DNA of 37,397 nucleotides. It comes from Mesostigma viride. Taxonomy: Eukaryota; Streptophyta; Mesostigmatophyceae; Mesostigmatales; Mesostigmataceae. The stretch lies in assembly GCA_009746045.1 (NCBI GenBank), contig RPFO01002135.1, positions 1 to 37,397 of the forward strand, given 5' to 3'. The translations under genes and the position numbers were made by a program. Below the pieces are notes generated by a model. That model did no database searches and had not been told where the DNA came from. It saw only the letters and a program-made list of their open reading frames with translations. This document shows positions 9,796 through 19,739 of the stretch, one piece after another (position 1 is the first letter of the stretch; the number at the start of each line of letters is the position of its first letter).

Positions 9796-10270
9796 CTAGT
9801 CCGCCGCCTGATCAGCTATCTCCATGAATTCTACGGCCCGTAAAAGGTCGCAGGGGTTCTCATCTACCTCAGCATCACCCTCAGCCGGAAGCCAAGGGAA
9901 CACCTCCCGTAGGCAGGTACGGCCCACAGGGGTAGAGAGGTAGGAGAAACACGGCAGCACCGGAGAACCGCATCTATCTGCCCCAAGGCGGGACAGCGGG
10001 AACCACACCCCAACAAACAGTGTCCGCATCATCGAACCCGTGCAGGACAAGCTGGTGCGGCTCATCAGGGGAAGGACCATACCACGTGACCCCGAAGAGG
10101 GCCGCCCTGACTAAGCCCGCATGTTGGGCCTGAAGGGCCGGCTGCACCACGCCACCCGGGTAACTTGATCGCGACACCCAGCGGCCCGGAAGGGCCTCGA
10201 AATACAGCTCAGGGTCCGGTGGGGGCGGGGACGGCAGCGAGCTCTCAGCCGGAGGGGTAGGCTCTGACAT
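9796..10270 (-). pseudogene. Element C small accessory ORF after pol
   Basis: An ATG at 10270 lies 76 bases after the pol stop and opens a Pro/Ser-rich N-terminus. The frame continues to about 9990, then apparently shifts and carries on to a TAG at 9796-9798, for about 157 residues in total. The product has several Trp and Cys residues and an acidic C-terminal end. No domain is recognised. It may be the first of two accessory cistrons, or the N-terminal half of one long accessory protein split by a stop. Confidence 0.4.
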
Positions 10271-10346
10271 GACGGCTGCGGAGGGGAGGGGACAACCAAC
10301 CATCCGTCGACAGCAGACATAACATAAGAGAGGAGAAGGTCTACAA

Positions 10347-13300
10347 CTAGAGCTTATGCAGGGTTTTATACTCCTGCAGCAGGCGACTACACCCATCTAG
10401 CTCACTCTCAGTATACCAGACCTTATCTACTTCACTACGAGCATACATCCACTTCACCTTATACTGGCGCTGGGTACCGCGGCCTTTTTGATATCTCTAT
10501 GGGCCACGATACCCTCTACCTCATCCTCTACCTCACCAGTATCCGGGTTATGCTCTAAAGGGGCAGGGGCTAATTCTCTACCAGCGAACGTGCTCTGATG
10601 ATAGAGCTTCAGCTGGCTTCTATGAAAGGTGCGAGAGTGGGTCTGCCAAGAGGTAGGAATATCTATCTCATACAGAAAATTACCTACTCTAGACAACACA
10701 CGGAAGGGTCCTAAGAAGGCGGGCCTAAGTTTCACCTTCAGTTCAGCTTCGAACTTATGAGCGAAGCGGCCAACACGGGGGCCTTCTACTAAGACTAAAT
10801 CTCCTATTTCTATCTCAGGTGCTCTTCTATCTAATGAGGCACGCAACCTAGCAAGGTATTTGGCCTGCGCCCTATGGTACCCTGCAATAGCGTTGTCGTG
10901 TGCATGCTTCATCTTATCTAATAACGCCTGCACACCTTCTACAGTATCCCGGGACACATCATCCTTGTCCCTTAAAGGACTAGCTAAGAGAGAGGTAGGG
11001 GTAAGAGGTTGTCTACCAGTATCTAGGAAGAAGGGCGTATAACCATGCGCAGCCTGAGGGCAGTTGTTAAGGGAAAACTCTACCAAACATAGATAATCCT
11101 CCCAATCACTCCCAGAGCCATTCACATAGTGACGCAGAGCTTCTTCCACTACCCTATTCAAACGTTCTACTAAATGAGACGAGGAGGAGTGGTAGGCAGT
11201 ACCGAAGGTGACCTTGGTACCGATAGCAGCAAAGAACTGCTGCCAAAAATCAGAAGTAAATAACTTATCCTTATCACTAATAAACTGCCTACTCAACCAT
11301 GATATCTATATACGTTATTAAGGTATAGGCGTGCACAATCGCGTGCGGTGAGTTCTAAGGGACACGGCACGAGATGACACATACGAGTAAAACGATCTAC
11401 AAAAACAAGGATCTGGGCGTTACCTCTATCATTCTTCCTAAAAGGTCCTACAAAATCCATCATAATGGAGTCCCACGGCATGATGGGATCAGGTAAGGTC
11501 CTAGGCTCTGCTATCTGTCCTACATTGTTGGGTTTCATCTCCTGGCAAGATTGACAGGTTCTAACATACTCATCTACATCCTTTAGAAGGGAAGGCCAGT
11601 AGTAAGAGCGGGCTACTAGGTCCCGTACCCGTTTACCACCCTGATGAGCAGCTAAGTCATGCAACTCAAAGAGCAAGGAGGAGCGACAGATAGGAGGGAC
11701 ATACAGGCGCCATTGAGGGGGAGAATCTGCTATCTGCACATACAAAAATCCACCTACAAATTTACAAGGGTGCTTGCCTAATTGCTGGGGATGGGCAGAA
11801 ATGGCAGCTAATGCTTCCGGCTCAGTGGCCGTAAATCTACTAATAAGGCGTTCAAGATCAGATGTCGGCATCGCAACAGAGGTATCCAGAACAGGTTTAA
11901 AGAGGTCTCCTACCGCCTTGCCAAAGAGAAGGGGAGGTCCTAGAGGGACTATGTTTTCATAAGACTTTCCTGACCTAGTCGCTATATGGCTAAGCGGTAT
12001 AGAAATTTTATTTTTCCCCTCCCCCCCCACCGAGGCCACAGGCAGGGCCTCACAAGGAAGAGAGTCCTACGTGAGAAAGGAGATCAGGCATGCGAACAGC
12101 TGTATGAAAGAGGTAGGCATAGGATTCATCATCAGGTAGTTCACCATACGGGGTTACACCCATAGTAGTAGGAACTAGAGTAGTATTGAGAACATCAAGG
12201 TCCTCGAAAAAGGAGTAATCTGCACGACGGGAGAGTGCATCTGGTACTATGTTATCTACACCCTTGACATACTGAAGTTTAAAAGGGGAGAACTGTGCTA
12301 AAAACTCCATCCAGCGCGCTTGACGAGGGGTAAGGTTGGGTTGTGAGAGAAGATGGGTAAGAGGACGGTGATCTGTCTGGATAACTAATCTATAAGGATC
12401 AATCTCACAGGGTTCATTCAGACAAACATCAAATTGAGCACCTTTAAGAAAGTGCTGCCACGCGTGGCAACAATACACCACAGCTAATAGTTCTTGCTGG
12501 TGTACGGGATAGTTACGCTCCGCAGGAAGCATTGTCCTAGAGATATACTCGATTGGCTGTAAGCCCTGACCCTGATCCTGGAGAAGGACGCCCCCTATAG
12601 CTACCTTGCTAGCATCTGTAGCTACAACAAAGGGTTTAGTAGTATCCGGTAGGATGAGTACAGGAGGGGAGAGGAGTAGGGATTTTAGACACTGAAAAGC
12701 CGACTGACATTCACTACTCCAAACAAAGGGGATATCCTTCTTTAATAAATGATTAATAGGGGCTGCTATAGTTGCGAAACGCGGGATAAAACGCCTATAG
12801 TAAGAAGCAATTCCTAGAAAGCTACGTACACCTTTAACGTCGGTAGGGGTAGGCCATTCCTGAATTGACTTAGTCTTATCCGGGTCGGTAGCAACCCCGG
12901 CATCTGACAGAACGTGCCCTAAGAATGGGACACTTCTACCAGAGCGAACTTTAGCACGGCGCGCCCATAAAGAATTTTCAGCCATAATTTCTAATACTTT
13001 CTTTAAATCACGTAAGTGCGTTTCAAAATCAGGAGAATAAATAAGGATATCATCTAAGTAAGCTTGAGCACAAGAACGGTCATGCTCAGATAAAGAAACA
13101 GAGGAGAAGGAAGGATCCTTTAAATCAGAGGACACTTGAGGAAGGTGGGAATTTCCCATAACAGGTCTAAGCACTTCATTCATTAACATTTGGAAAGAGG
13201 CAGGAGAGTTACAGAGTCCCATAGCCGCTACTCTAAACTGGTAATGCCCAAAAGGGGTAGCAAAGGCGGTTTTGTGGCAATCCTCAGGAGCTATACGTAG

Positions 13301-13744
13301 TTGCCAAAAACCATCCGCACAATCTAGTACTGTGAAACAGGTAGAACCTTTAACCTTATTAAATATATCATCAATACGAGGTAGAGGGTATTTAGACTTC
13401 ACAGTAATATCGTTTAACTTCCTATAATCAGTAACTAGGCGAAACTTGCCATTTGGTTTAGGAACTAACAGGACACCAGCGGAGTAGGGGGAGTTACTAG
13501 GCTCTATCAATCCTGCTTCTAATAGTGATACTAAAATCTGTTTTAGTTCCTTTAATTCTGTAGGGCCCATTCTATACATCGGAGAGTGCGTAGGAACTGC
13601 ACCGTCCTTGATAACTACACGGTGTAAAACAGAACGAGGAGGAGGATAAGAAGGAGTCTTTTCTTCAAATACTTTTGAGGAATCTATCACAGCCATGTAT
13701 CTCACTATTTCATTTTCAGTAAATCCTGTCAGGATATGCCCCAA
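10347..13744 (-). pseudogene. pol: Element C pol: RT, RNase H, integrase, chromodomain (three frame breaks)
   Basis: This is the polyprotein part that copies and integrates the element. Reverse transcriptase lies at about 13600-13000, with the YLDDILIYS active site near 13060. RNase H follows (VATDASKVAIGG, about 12620, and QTDHRPLTHL). The integrase has its zinc-binding HELHD...CQSC region (about 11680-11550), MDFVGPF, SDKDKLF and a conserved Glu in LVERLN. A C-terminal chromodomain ends at the TAG at 10347-10349. The frame breaks at about 12050-12065, at 11295-11296 (one missing base) and at 10485-10489 (one base short in an A-run on the coding strand); everything between is well preserved. 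The protease end is missing, so the first codon here is arbitrary. Either a recently inactivated copy or a lightly polished assembly would explain the pattern. Confidence 0.85.
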
Positions 13745-13823
13745 TATGCCTGACAGTCTTTTTATTGAGTGTGCTAGTTTCGGGTATACCGGAACTTATA
13801 TGACTACTTTCTTCTACATTTTA

Positions 13824-13857
13824 CTAAATATATTAGTTAGCTAAATATATTAGTTAG
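13824..13857. repeat. 17-bp perfect tandem duplication
   Basis: The sequence CTAAATATATTAGTTAG occurs twice in direct succession, between the broken end of element C and the Copia LTR. It could mark a repaired break. Confidence 0.85.
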
Positions 13858-13871
13858 CTGACATCCGTACC

Positions 13872-13916
13872 CTAGTGGTACTGTAACCAGTGGTACTGTA
13901 GCCAGTGGTACTGTAG
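13872..13916. repeat. 15-bp tandem repeat, three copies
   Basis: The unit CCAGTGGTACTGTAG is present in two exact copies (13887-13901 and 13902-13916), preceded by one variant copy. It ends five bases before the Copia LTR. Confidence 0.85.
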
Positions 13917-13921
13917 CCGTC

Positions 13922-14257
13922 TGACAAAATTTGCCTGGCTCCGCGCTACGCGCCGACCCTATGTTCACTAAGTGCTGCCCTGGAGGCGCAATGTCCTTGT
14001 ACTTGCATACTAGTGATCTGACGCATCATTTTAGTGTTGATGTAAGCCACCCACTTGTGTGTGGCGGCTGGATGCACTTTAACTTATACCGTAGATTATT
14101 TCCAGATCGACGGATACTGCGACAGTGTGTTTTTCCACTTAATGTTGCCCCTGCAATTGTCATGGCTACCCGTTTGTACGCCGACTCAAAGTCAATATAT
14201 AAAATCAGTAAAGCATTATTCGATCTTTAAGCCTGCCACCTGTCTTACATTTTGACA
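13922..14257 (+). repeat. 5' LTR of a Copia-type element (336 bp)
   Basis: It begins TGACAAAAT and ends ATTTTGACA, an almost perfect inverted terminal repeat. It is followed immediately by a primer-binding site, which fixes the right end. The left end rests on the inverted terminal match alone. A TATATAAAA motif at about 14194-14202 may be a TATA box. Confidence 0.65.
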
Positions 14258-14270
14258 TGGTATCGGAGGG
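14258..14270 (+). promoter_or_regulatory. Primer-binding site of the Copia element
   Basis: TGGTATCGGAGGG directly follows the LTR and resembles the initiator-methionine tRNA primer-binding site (TGGTATCAGAG) of many LTR retrotransposons. Confidence 0.7.
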
Positions 14271-14570
14271 GTGGCCAACTAAATTGCTGCAACTGGTCCC
14301 ATTTATCGGGCAAATTGACTCCCTGAATCCGACGTCGGCACTTTATGCCAGTCGTGCATATCCTAGACGGGCTTCCCTGTATCGAAATTCAAGAACTCCA
14401 GTATTTAGACGATCGTCTCTACCTCGTATTTGCTGTTCTCAATCATCGTCGCATATTAGTCTTAATCTTTACCATTACGGATTGAGCGTCTCCGGCTTTC
14501 TCGGCTGTCTCCAGATTTTCACCTTGCCGAGACTCGGTTGTGACCAGATTTTAACCTTGCCGAGACAATC

Positions 14571-15464
14571 ATGTCCGCAGCCGCGACAGCAGCAGCTACG
14601 AAAGCGACGAAAGATCTCAACATCTTACAGGCCTGCAAAAATATTACACAGTTCGACGGCCTCGACCCAGTAAAGTGGGATAACACGAAGATTCCTTTTC
14701 TGGCCGTAGTGACAGCATTCGGGATGCTGTCTGTCCTGCTTGGCACCGAGGTCAATGAGGAACGCGACCTGATTCTTTTTGCGGCCCTTTGTCAGTGCCT
14801 CGTTGGACCGGCACTCAAAGTGGCAAACAGTGTTACTCAGAAAACTGGCAGCGTGGCATATCATCGCATCTGTGAAGAATATGAGCATCTCAAACTGCAG
14901 ATGAGCAACCGGCGAGCACTACGCCGCAAGCTAAATCGAATGAAGCTGGAACCCGGCGTCACAATGCGGCAATATATAACCGACGGGGAATTAACTTATA
15001 ACGACCTGATTGCCACCGGCGCCAAAATGGCACCCGAGGATCTGGCCGAGAATCTGCTCGCCGGCGTGACCGAGGAGTTGCTACCGTCCCTTGCACAATT
15101 GAACCTTGGGGACGGTATCACCCTACAGGAAACTAAGGCGGCCCTTCTTAAGGCCTGGGACCTTGTGCACGGTAACAAAGATTCCGCGGAGGCCACCGGG
15201 GTGTATCATACCTCCCACTCTGGACGCGGTGGCCGTGGCACCGGCCGTGGCAGGGGGCGTGGCGGTCACAATGGCGGGACCCAGCGGCCCAGCTGCACCC
15301 ACTGCGGTCGCACCTCTCATCAGGAGCCCACCTGCTGGTGGAAGTACCCTCACCTACGGAACACTCGCGGCAACACCGGCGGGCCCGCCGCCCACCACAC
15401 CACCGACACCCCACCGGCGCCCTCCCACGAGGCCCACGACCTCCCCCCCGGTTTCTGCTTCTAA
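14571..15464 (+). CDS. gag: Copia-type Gag with zinc knuckle
   Basis: This 297-residue nucleocapsid precursor packages element RNA. The ATG at 14571 follows the LTR and leader. The N-terminal region reads LDPVKWDNTKIPFLAVV, the start of a UBN2/Copia-gag-like helical domain. The central segment (SVAYHRICEEYEHLKLQ...RRALRRKLNRMKL...YITDGELTYNDL) matches the usual Copia Gag layout. An RG-rich stretch (about residues 220-238) then precedes one CCHC zinc knuckle, CTHCGRTSHQEPTC. The frame stops at 15464 with no fused protease. The next 173 bases have Pro/Ala-rich coding-like composition in another frame but no recognised motif. Element A's LTR then cuts the element off, so protease, integrase, RT and the 3' LTR are absent. 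Confidence 0.8.
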   Translation: MSAAATAAATKATKDLNILQACKNITQFDGLDPVKWDNTKIPFLAVVTAFGMLSVLLGTEVNEERDLILFAALCQCLVGPALKVANSVTQKTGSVAYHRICEEYEHLKLQMSNRRALRRKLNRMKLEPGVTMRQYITDGELTYNDLIATGAKMAPEDLAENLLAGVTEELLPSLAQLNLGDGITLQETKAALLKAWDLVHGNKDSAEATGVYHTSHSGRGGRGTGRGRGRGGHNGGTQRPSCTHCGRTSHQEPTCWWKYPHLRNTRGNTGGPAAHHTTDTPPAPSHEAHDLPPGFCF

Positions 15465-15637
15465 ACGTCTTATCCAGCTCCCCCGGGACAGGGAACAAGG
15501 GGTAGCAGCCAGCTGGGCCCAGCTAGCACCAGACGTGGGCCCTGGAGCTTTTCAACCTGCACTGCAGCAGGCGACAGCAGCCAGCCCCCCCAACCCGTCC
15601 TCTGGCCCTCCTGCATTGCTAGCGGCTAGTCGCCCAC

Positions 15638-16323
15638 TGTTGCGAACCCGACCCTTGGAACGGGCGCAACAATGGAATAAATTAGGTATTTTGGCTTGTT
15701 GTCATAGTCCGTAGGACTTTGGGACTCATTTCGGGACTTAATTTGGGAATTGTCCCTTGGTCAGGACTTTTGTATGGAACTATGATAGTTTGTGTGATTC
15801 GGACCGGTTATTTTGGGCCTAGGTTGATGTACGAGATCTTCTAGAGCTAGTAGGCCGGTGCAGTCGCGCCGCGCTGCGTACTTTATAGCTGGTTGAGATA
15901 TTGTACCCATGCGTGGATTCTGTAGCCTGGCGAGGGTCGATGTCGACCCGAGGATCTTGTGTGGACTGCATGTTTCGGAATTCTCTGGAAGGCCGGCGCC
16001 ATGTCGGCGCCCCTTGCCAGCCTGGTGGCAGACCTAGGTGAAATTGGTCCGAGGACGAGAGTCTCGTCCTCTTGGTTCGGAATAAAGTGTGTGTTTTCAC
16101 CTGTCTGAACCTGGGGCATAATTCCAACTGCATTTGGTAGCTCCATCCTAAATGTGGATTGTGTAGATTAATGCAATATTAATCAACGCGAGCCGTAACA
16201 GGCCTAAAGCCACGCCTGTTCCGTTAATCCCACTCCCAGAGAGTGGTCGTGGTTAGCCAAGAAACCGGGAATAACCTACCTTAACAATAGGATCTTTCGC
16301 ACGACCCAGATGGGTTCGTTACA
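15638..16323 (+). repeat. 5' LTR of element A (686 bp)
   Basis: It begins TGTTGCGAAC and ends CGTTACA. An AATAAA at 16081-16086 may serve as the polyadenylation signal in the 3' copy. It contains an inverted CGAGGACGAGAGTCTCGTCCTC segment (about 16051-16072), which could form a stable hairpin and is conserved in all three LTR copies of the family here. Confidence 0.92.
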
Positions 16324-16951
16324 CTGGTATCGGAGGTTAGGTTAGGGTGGTTTAACATGGCGGCCCAGAGCCGGATTTAGCTTAGCAAAGGCCCAGAGCC
16401 GACAGGGTTCATCCCGCCCAGCAAAGGCGGTTGCCAGATCCCGGTGACGCTCAGGACAGCTATAGCCACAGCCGGAACGCCATCCAAGACCTCTTAACCC
16501 GTTGAGGGGTGTCTAAGGACGCTAGACGTCCATGCAAGTGGTAAGATTTCCCTGATTTCCCTCTTGCTCCCCCCCCTGTCTTACCCACGCGCGTAGCAAC
16601 GGGGTATATGTTTTATGTCGTGTCCGATTTCATGTTCGTGACTGTTGGTACCCACGTTGCCCCAGAGGCCAACGTTCGTGAGCCGTGGGCGGACCCCCAG
16701 AGGGCAACGCTGCCTACGGCTCGAGGGTAGTCACCGGCTGGCCGTTGCCTTACTGTGTTGCCGGTGGCTGTACCTCAACGTTCTTCGTATTGTTTGTGAA
16801 CGTTTTGTTTCTGCCTTGTGCTTCTCTCTCGCTGTGAGCACGTCACCTGCACGTAGAGGTATCCTGGGTGGGCTTTCCTCCCTTTCTTTCCCCTTCCTGC
16901 ATTGCATGCTTGAACACCGTGTGATATTGCTTTATACCTAATCGGTAGTTC
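16324..16951 (+). other. Element A leader with conserved ATG and splice-donor-like site
   Basis: This 5' untranslated region precedes ORF0. At 16532 an ATG is followed by two codons and then GTAAGA (16541). The same arrangement recurs in element B (ATG at 35547, GTAAGA at 35538), within an otherwise diverged leader that shares the segment GACGCTAGACGTCCATG. This could be a short leader exon. No other long frame is credible here. Confidence 0.5.
16325..16336 (+). promoter_or_regulatory. Primer-binding site of element A
   Basis: TGGTATCGGAGG starts one base after the LTR and resembles the initiator-methionine tRNA 3' end complement. The same 12 bases occur at the Copia element's site, so both families appear to use the same primer tRNA. 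Confidence 0.75.
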
Positions 16952-17305
16952 ATGGGAACCTCCCGCAGCAGACGTAATAATGAAGGAGGATATAGGCGTA
17001 TTAATCAAGGAGGTAGATCCCAATACCTATACTACGCAGTAGCACATGACGGGGCCACAGGCCAACCAGGCATTTTCTATAGTTGGGCTGCGTGTAGCAA
17101 TCATATTAAGGATAAGGTCTTACACCCAGCGTCGTTAGCTAGATGGCAGGGATTTAATACATTAGCTGAGGCAGATCAGTTTATTAGGGATAATATGCCC
17201 CTCCCAGAAGGGCTGCACCAGACTAGGCGTGGCACCCAGTTACCTGCACAGGATGTGTTGCATGCACTGGAGCAGCTTCACCTGGGCCCAGCCGCTAGGG
17301 CATAA
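16952..17305 (+). CDS. ORF0: RNase H1 hybrid-binding / Cauli_VI-like small protein
   Basis: This 117-residue protein comes before gag. After a basic N-terminus (SRSRRNNEGGYRR), residues about 25-77 read YLYYAVAHDGATGQPGIF, SWAAC, a Val/Ile-rich helix, then WQGFNTLAEADQFI. That is the order of conserved features in the N-terminal hybrid-binding domain of eukaryotic RNase H1, also found in caulimovirus P6 (Pfam Cauli_VI): YYAV...G...GIY..W..C...V.G...A.YK.F....EA..F. That domain binds RNA/DNA hybrids and, in caulimovirus P6, lies in the protein that lets ribosomes reinitiate on polycistronic RNA. No RNase H catalytic domain is fused here. The ATG at 16952 is the first in frame, the stop is at 17303, and gag starts 193 bases further on. 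The role is inferred. Confidence 0.75.
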   Translation: MGTSRSRRNNEGGYRRINQGGRSQYLYYAVAHDGATGQPGIFYSWAACSNHIKDKVLHPASLARWQGFNTLAEADQFIRDNMPLPEGLHQTRRGTQLPAQDVLHALEQLHLGPAARA

Positions 17306-17498
17306 GCATTACTACCGCTTCTAGATACTAGTATAGAGTGAGCCTGCTATTAGCTTAGATACCATAGTTAGTCGATAATATTAGTACTATTAGAAGCATT
17401 AGTTGTGGCTTCTGCTCTTTTCTCTCTTGCCTGCCTGTGTTTGGGGAGGTACTGTGTAAGGTACTGTGTAAGGTGCTGGTACGGTACGAGGGCCCAGA

Positions 17499-17840
17499 AT
17501 GCCCAAGAAGAAAAAGCAAGGTGGTGGTAACACGTCGCCCCCAGAGGGCCAGAACATTAGATCGTCCCCAGAGGACAATAGAGCAGGGCAGGAAGTATCC
17601 AGCACGTCCAGTCACGGTTCCAGAAGATCTAGCAAGTCCAGTAGGAGCTCCAGAGGCTCCCGGAGATCCGATGCAGCCGCTAGGGATACCGCAGAACGGC
17701 AGGCGACCCTGGAGTCGCAGCTAGAACAAGCTGCCTTAGGGTTTGATCAGCAACAGCAGTCGCCGCAGCGACAACAATTGTCTCAGCAGTCGCCGCAGCG
17801 ACAGCCTCAGTCTCAGCAGTCTCCGCCGTCGCGACAGATG

Positions 17841-17871
<31 letters not shown>

Positions 17872-19739
17872 GACAGCAACAGCAGACGCAGCAGCAATCG
17901 CGACCGGTATTGACCCAGCATATGGGTAACTGGGACAGGGTACCTCCTACGCAGCGACCACCCTATGTGGAAGTCGTGCAGGAGGCTGATGAGGAGATAG
18001 AGGTCGCGGCTAGCCCGGTAGCTAGTTCGCCGTTTGCCCCTCCGGCTGAGTTCGTGCAATCCTCCCAATTGGGGGTAGGCCGCCCGCGCCTGACTCACCC
18101 TTGGGCAGGGCGTGGCCGCGGCGGGTCGGGGCTGGGTCATGGAAGGGATCCCCGTCGGGTCTCCTTTGGAGCGAACGAGAGCTGGTCGCGACCCCCGCCA
18201 CGGGCGTTAGGGTCGGCGCACGTGCAGACCGATCCTGAGGACGCGGACTACGATCCCCCGGGCCCCTTCCCCACGGTACCCACCTCCCTCCCCACAAGGA
18301 GCGCGCCCACCAACGCCAATTTCAGTCGGCTGCCCCTGGACGACCCCGGTTATGAGCATCCCACGTCCGTTCGCGTTCGGCGTGAGTCAGCCCCCTTTGC
18401 GTCACAGTGGGTGTCCGCTGACTACGCGCCCCGCCGAGAATCCGGCGACCTCGATCCCGAGCGTGAGGAGGACACCTTTGTGTCCCTACGTGGGCATGAC
18501 CAGCCTGCAGGACGGGGCTCTCAACAGGAGATGCGGGCGCGTCGGCACGAGCCCCTCACCTTTTCCAGCCCCGCGTACTGCAGCAAGGGCGGCCCCTTGC
18601 GTCCTGACCCTGTCAAGGCCCCGCCTATGCCAGATTTTAAGGCGGTGCCCAAGCTCCATGCGGGCATGACTCCCCGTGAGATCGACGAGTGGGCCCGTAT
18701 GTGGCAACAGTTGTACACCGTCTGGTGTGAACACCATGAGTGGCAGCTGGCCACCAAGGTTTTGATCCCCTACGTGGTGGTGAAGTGTATGGACCCATCA
18801 GTGGTCGGGATGCTTAACGTTGAGAGTGTGGCGGCCCAGTCATACCCGCAGACGGTCGAGGAACTGCACGAGCGCATCCGGCGCAAGCTCATCCCTCCCG
18901 GCTATCGACTGACCGAGCGGTTTGAGTTCGGCCGCCTACGTCAAGGCAACACTGACTTGGCGGAGTTCCTCACCACCTTTGACTCCTTTGCGGCGCGGCT
19001 GACCGGGGACCTGACGTGGACCGAGTACAAGATTCGGTTTTTGGAGGCCATCCATCCTGACCTCCTCGCTGAGGTTAAGAAGCACTATGCCGAGGTTCCC
19101 TGGGACAAGCTTGACATCCACGCTGTCCAGCAGTACCTTCTACAGGTGGCCGACGTCGTCAAGCAGCCGCGCTACACCAGCACCCGCCGGTTCGCCTCAT
19201 CCACGATGACACGCCGTGTCCACTTCACTGAGGTGGAACCCGCCCCGTCGGAGGGGGAGGAGTCCAATGACGACGAGCAGCCGGCTGCCCAACTGCACGC
19301 CATCGATGCGTCCAAGGCCCGCTGTTTCATGTGTCACGAGGTCGGGCACCTCAAGAAGGATTGTCCGCGCCTCAAGGCGCGCACCAGCACGGCGACGGAG
19401 GCCACCAAGGAGGCCCCCACGTTTTCTGGTCCCGCCTTTGAGAGGCGCCCAGCGCCGGCAGCGCGGGATGCTCGCCCGCGCAACGCAGGCGCGCGGGCTG
19501 CCAAGCTGCGCGACGCGCGCACGCAGCCCAACCAGTTCCAGACACCCCGCTTCCCAGCGTCGTTCTCTCGGACAGTGCGCGAGCTCAATGAGATCCTGGC
19601 GCAGCAACAGGCGTCCGAGGCTGGAGGTGACGAGTATGAGGCGCTCAACCCCGGCGACGACGACGACTCGGATGAGGGGGAAGGGGGGACCGGAAGGTCG
19701 GACGAGGCGGCCTCCCGGCCCCGCGATCCTCGCGCATAG
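17499..19739 (+). CDS. gag: Element A Gag, capsid-nucleocapsid precursor
   Basis: The 746-residue precursor forms the virus-like particle. A Lys/Ser/Arg-rich N-terminus is followed by a long Gln/Ser/Pro-rich low-complexity region with a CAG-type run (about residues 110-135). A disordered Pro/Arg-rich stretch reaches about residue 360. The retrotransposon capsid domain spans about 380-560 (the MTPREIDEWARMWQQLYTVW region through FGRLRQGNTDLAEFLTTFDSFA). One CCHC zinc knuckle, CFMCHEVGHLKKDC, lies at about 609-622, and a basic then acidic tail follows. At about 750 residues it is long for a Gypsy Gag because of the N-terminal extension. It ends at TAG 19737-19739, the last base of which is the first base of the pol frame as read from GTG. 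Confidence 0.9.

Larger units (their letters stand above)
7162..13790 (-). mobile_element. Element C: 5'-truncated Ty3/Gypsy chromovirus
   Basis: Reading on the minus strand, the order is RT-RNase H-integrase-chromodomain, then an accessory coding region, a polypurine tract and a 3' LTR. Gag, protease and the 5' LTR are absent. Homology to the A/B pol stops at about 13790, and a Copia LTR begins at 13922. The pol is clearly related to A/B at protein level but much more diverged (my estimate about 70% identity), and it has a lower GC content than A and B, so it is a separate family. Confidence 0.8.
13922..15637 (+). mobile_element. Copia-type retrotransposon, 3'-truncated
   Basis: LTR, primer-binding site, leader and gag are present in the correct order. 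The element ends at 15637, where element A's 5' LTR begins. None of its remaining parts occur elsewhere in the window. Confidence 0.75.

Noticed and set aside
15465-15637. Copia protease following gag
   Set aside because: The frame is open in another phase and Pro/Ala-rich, but it has no D-S/T-G motif before element A's LTR begins.
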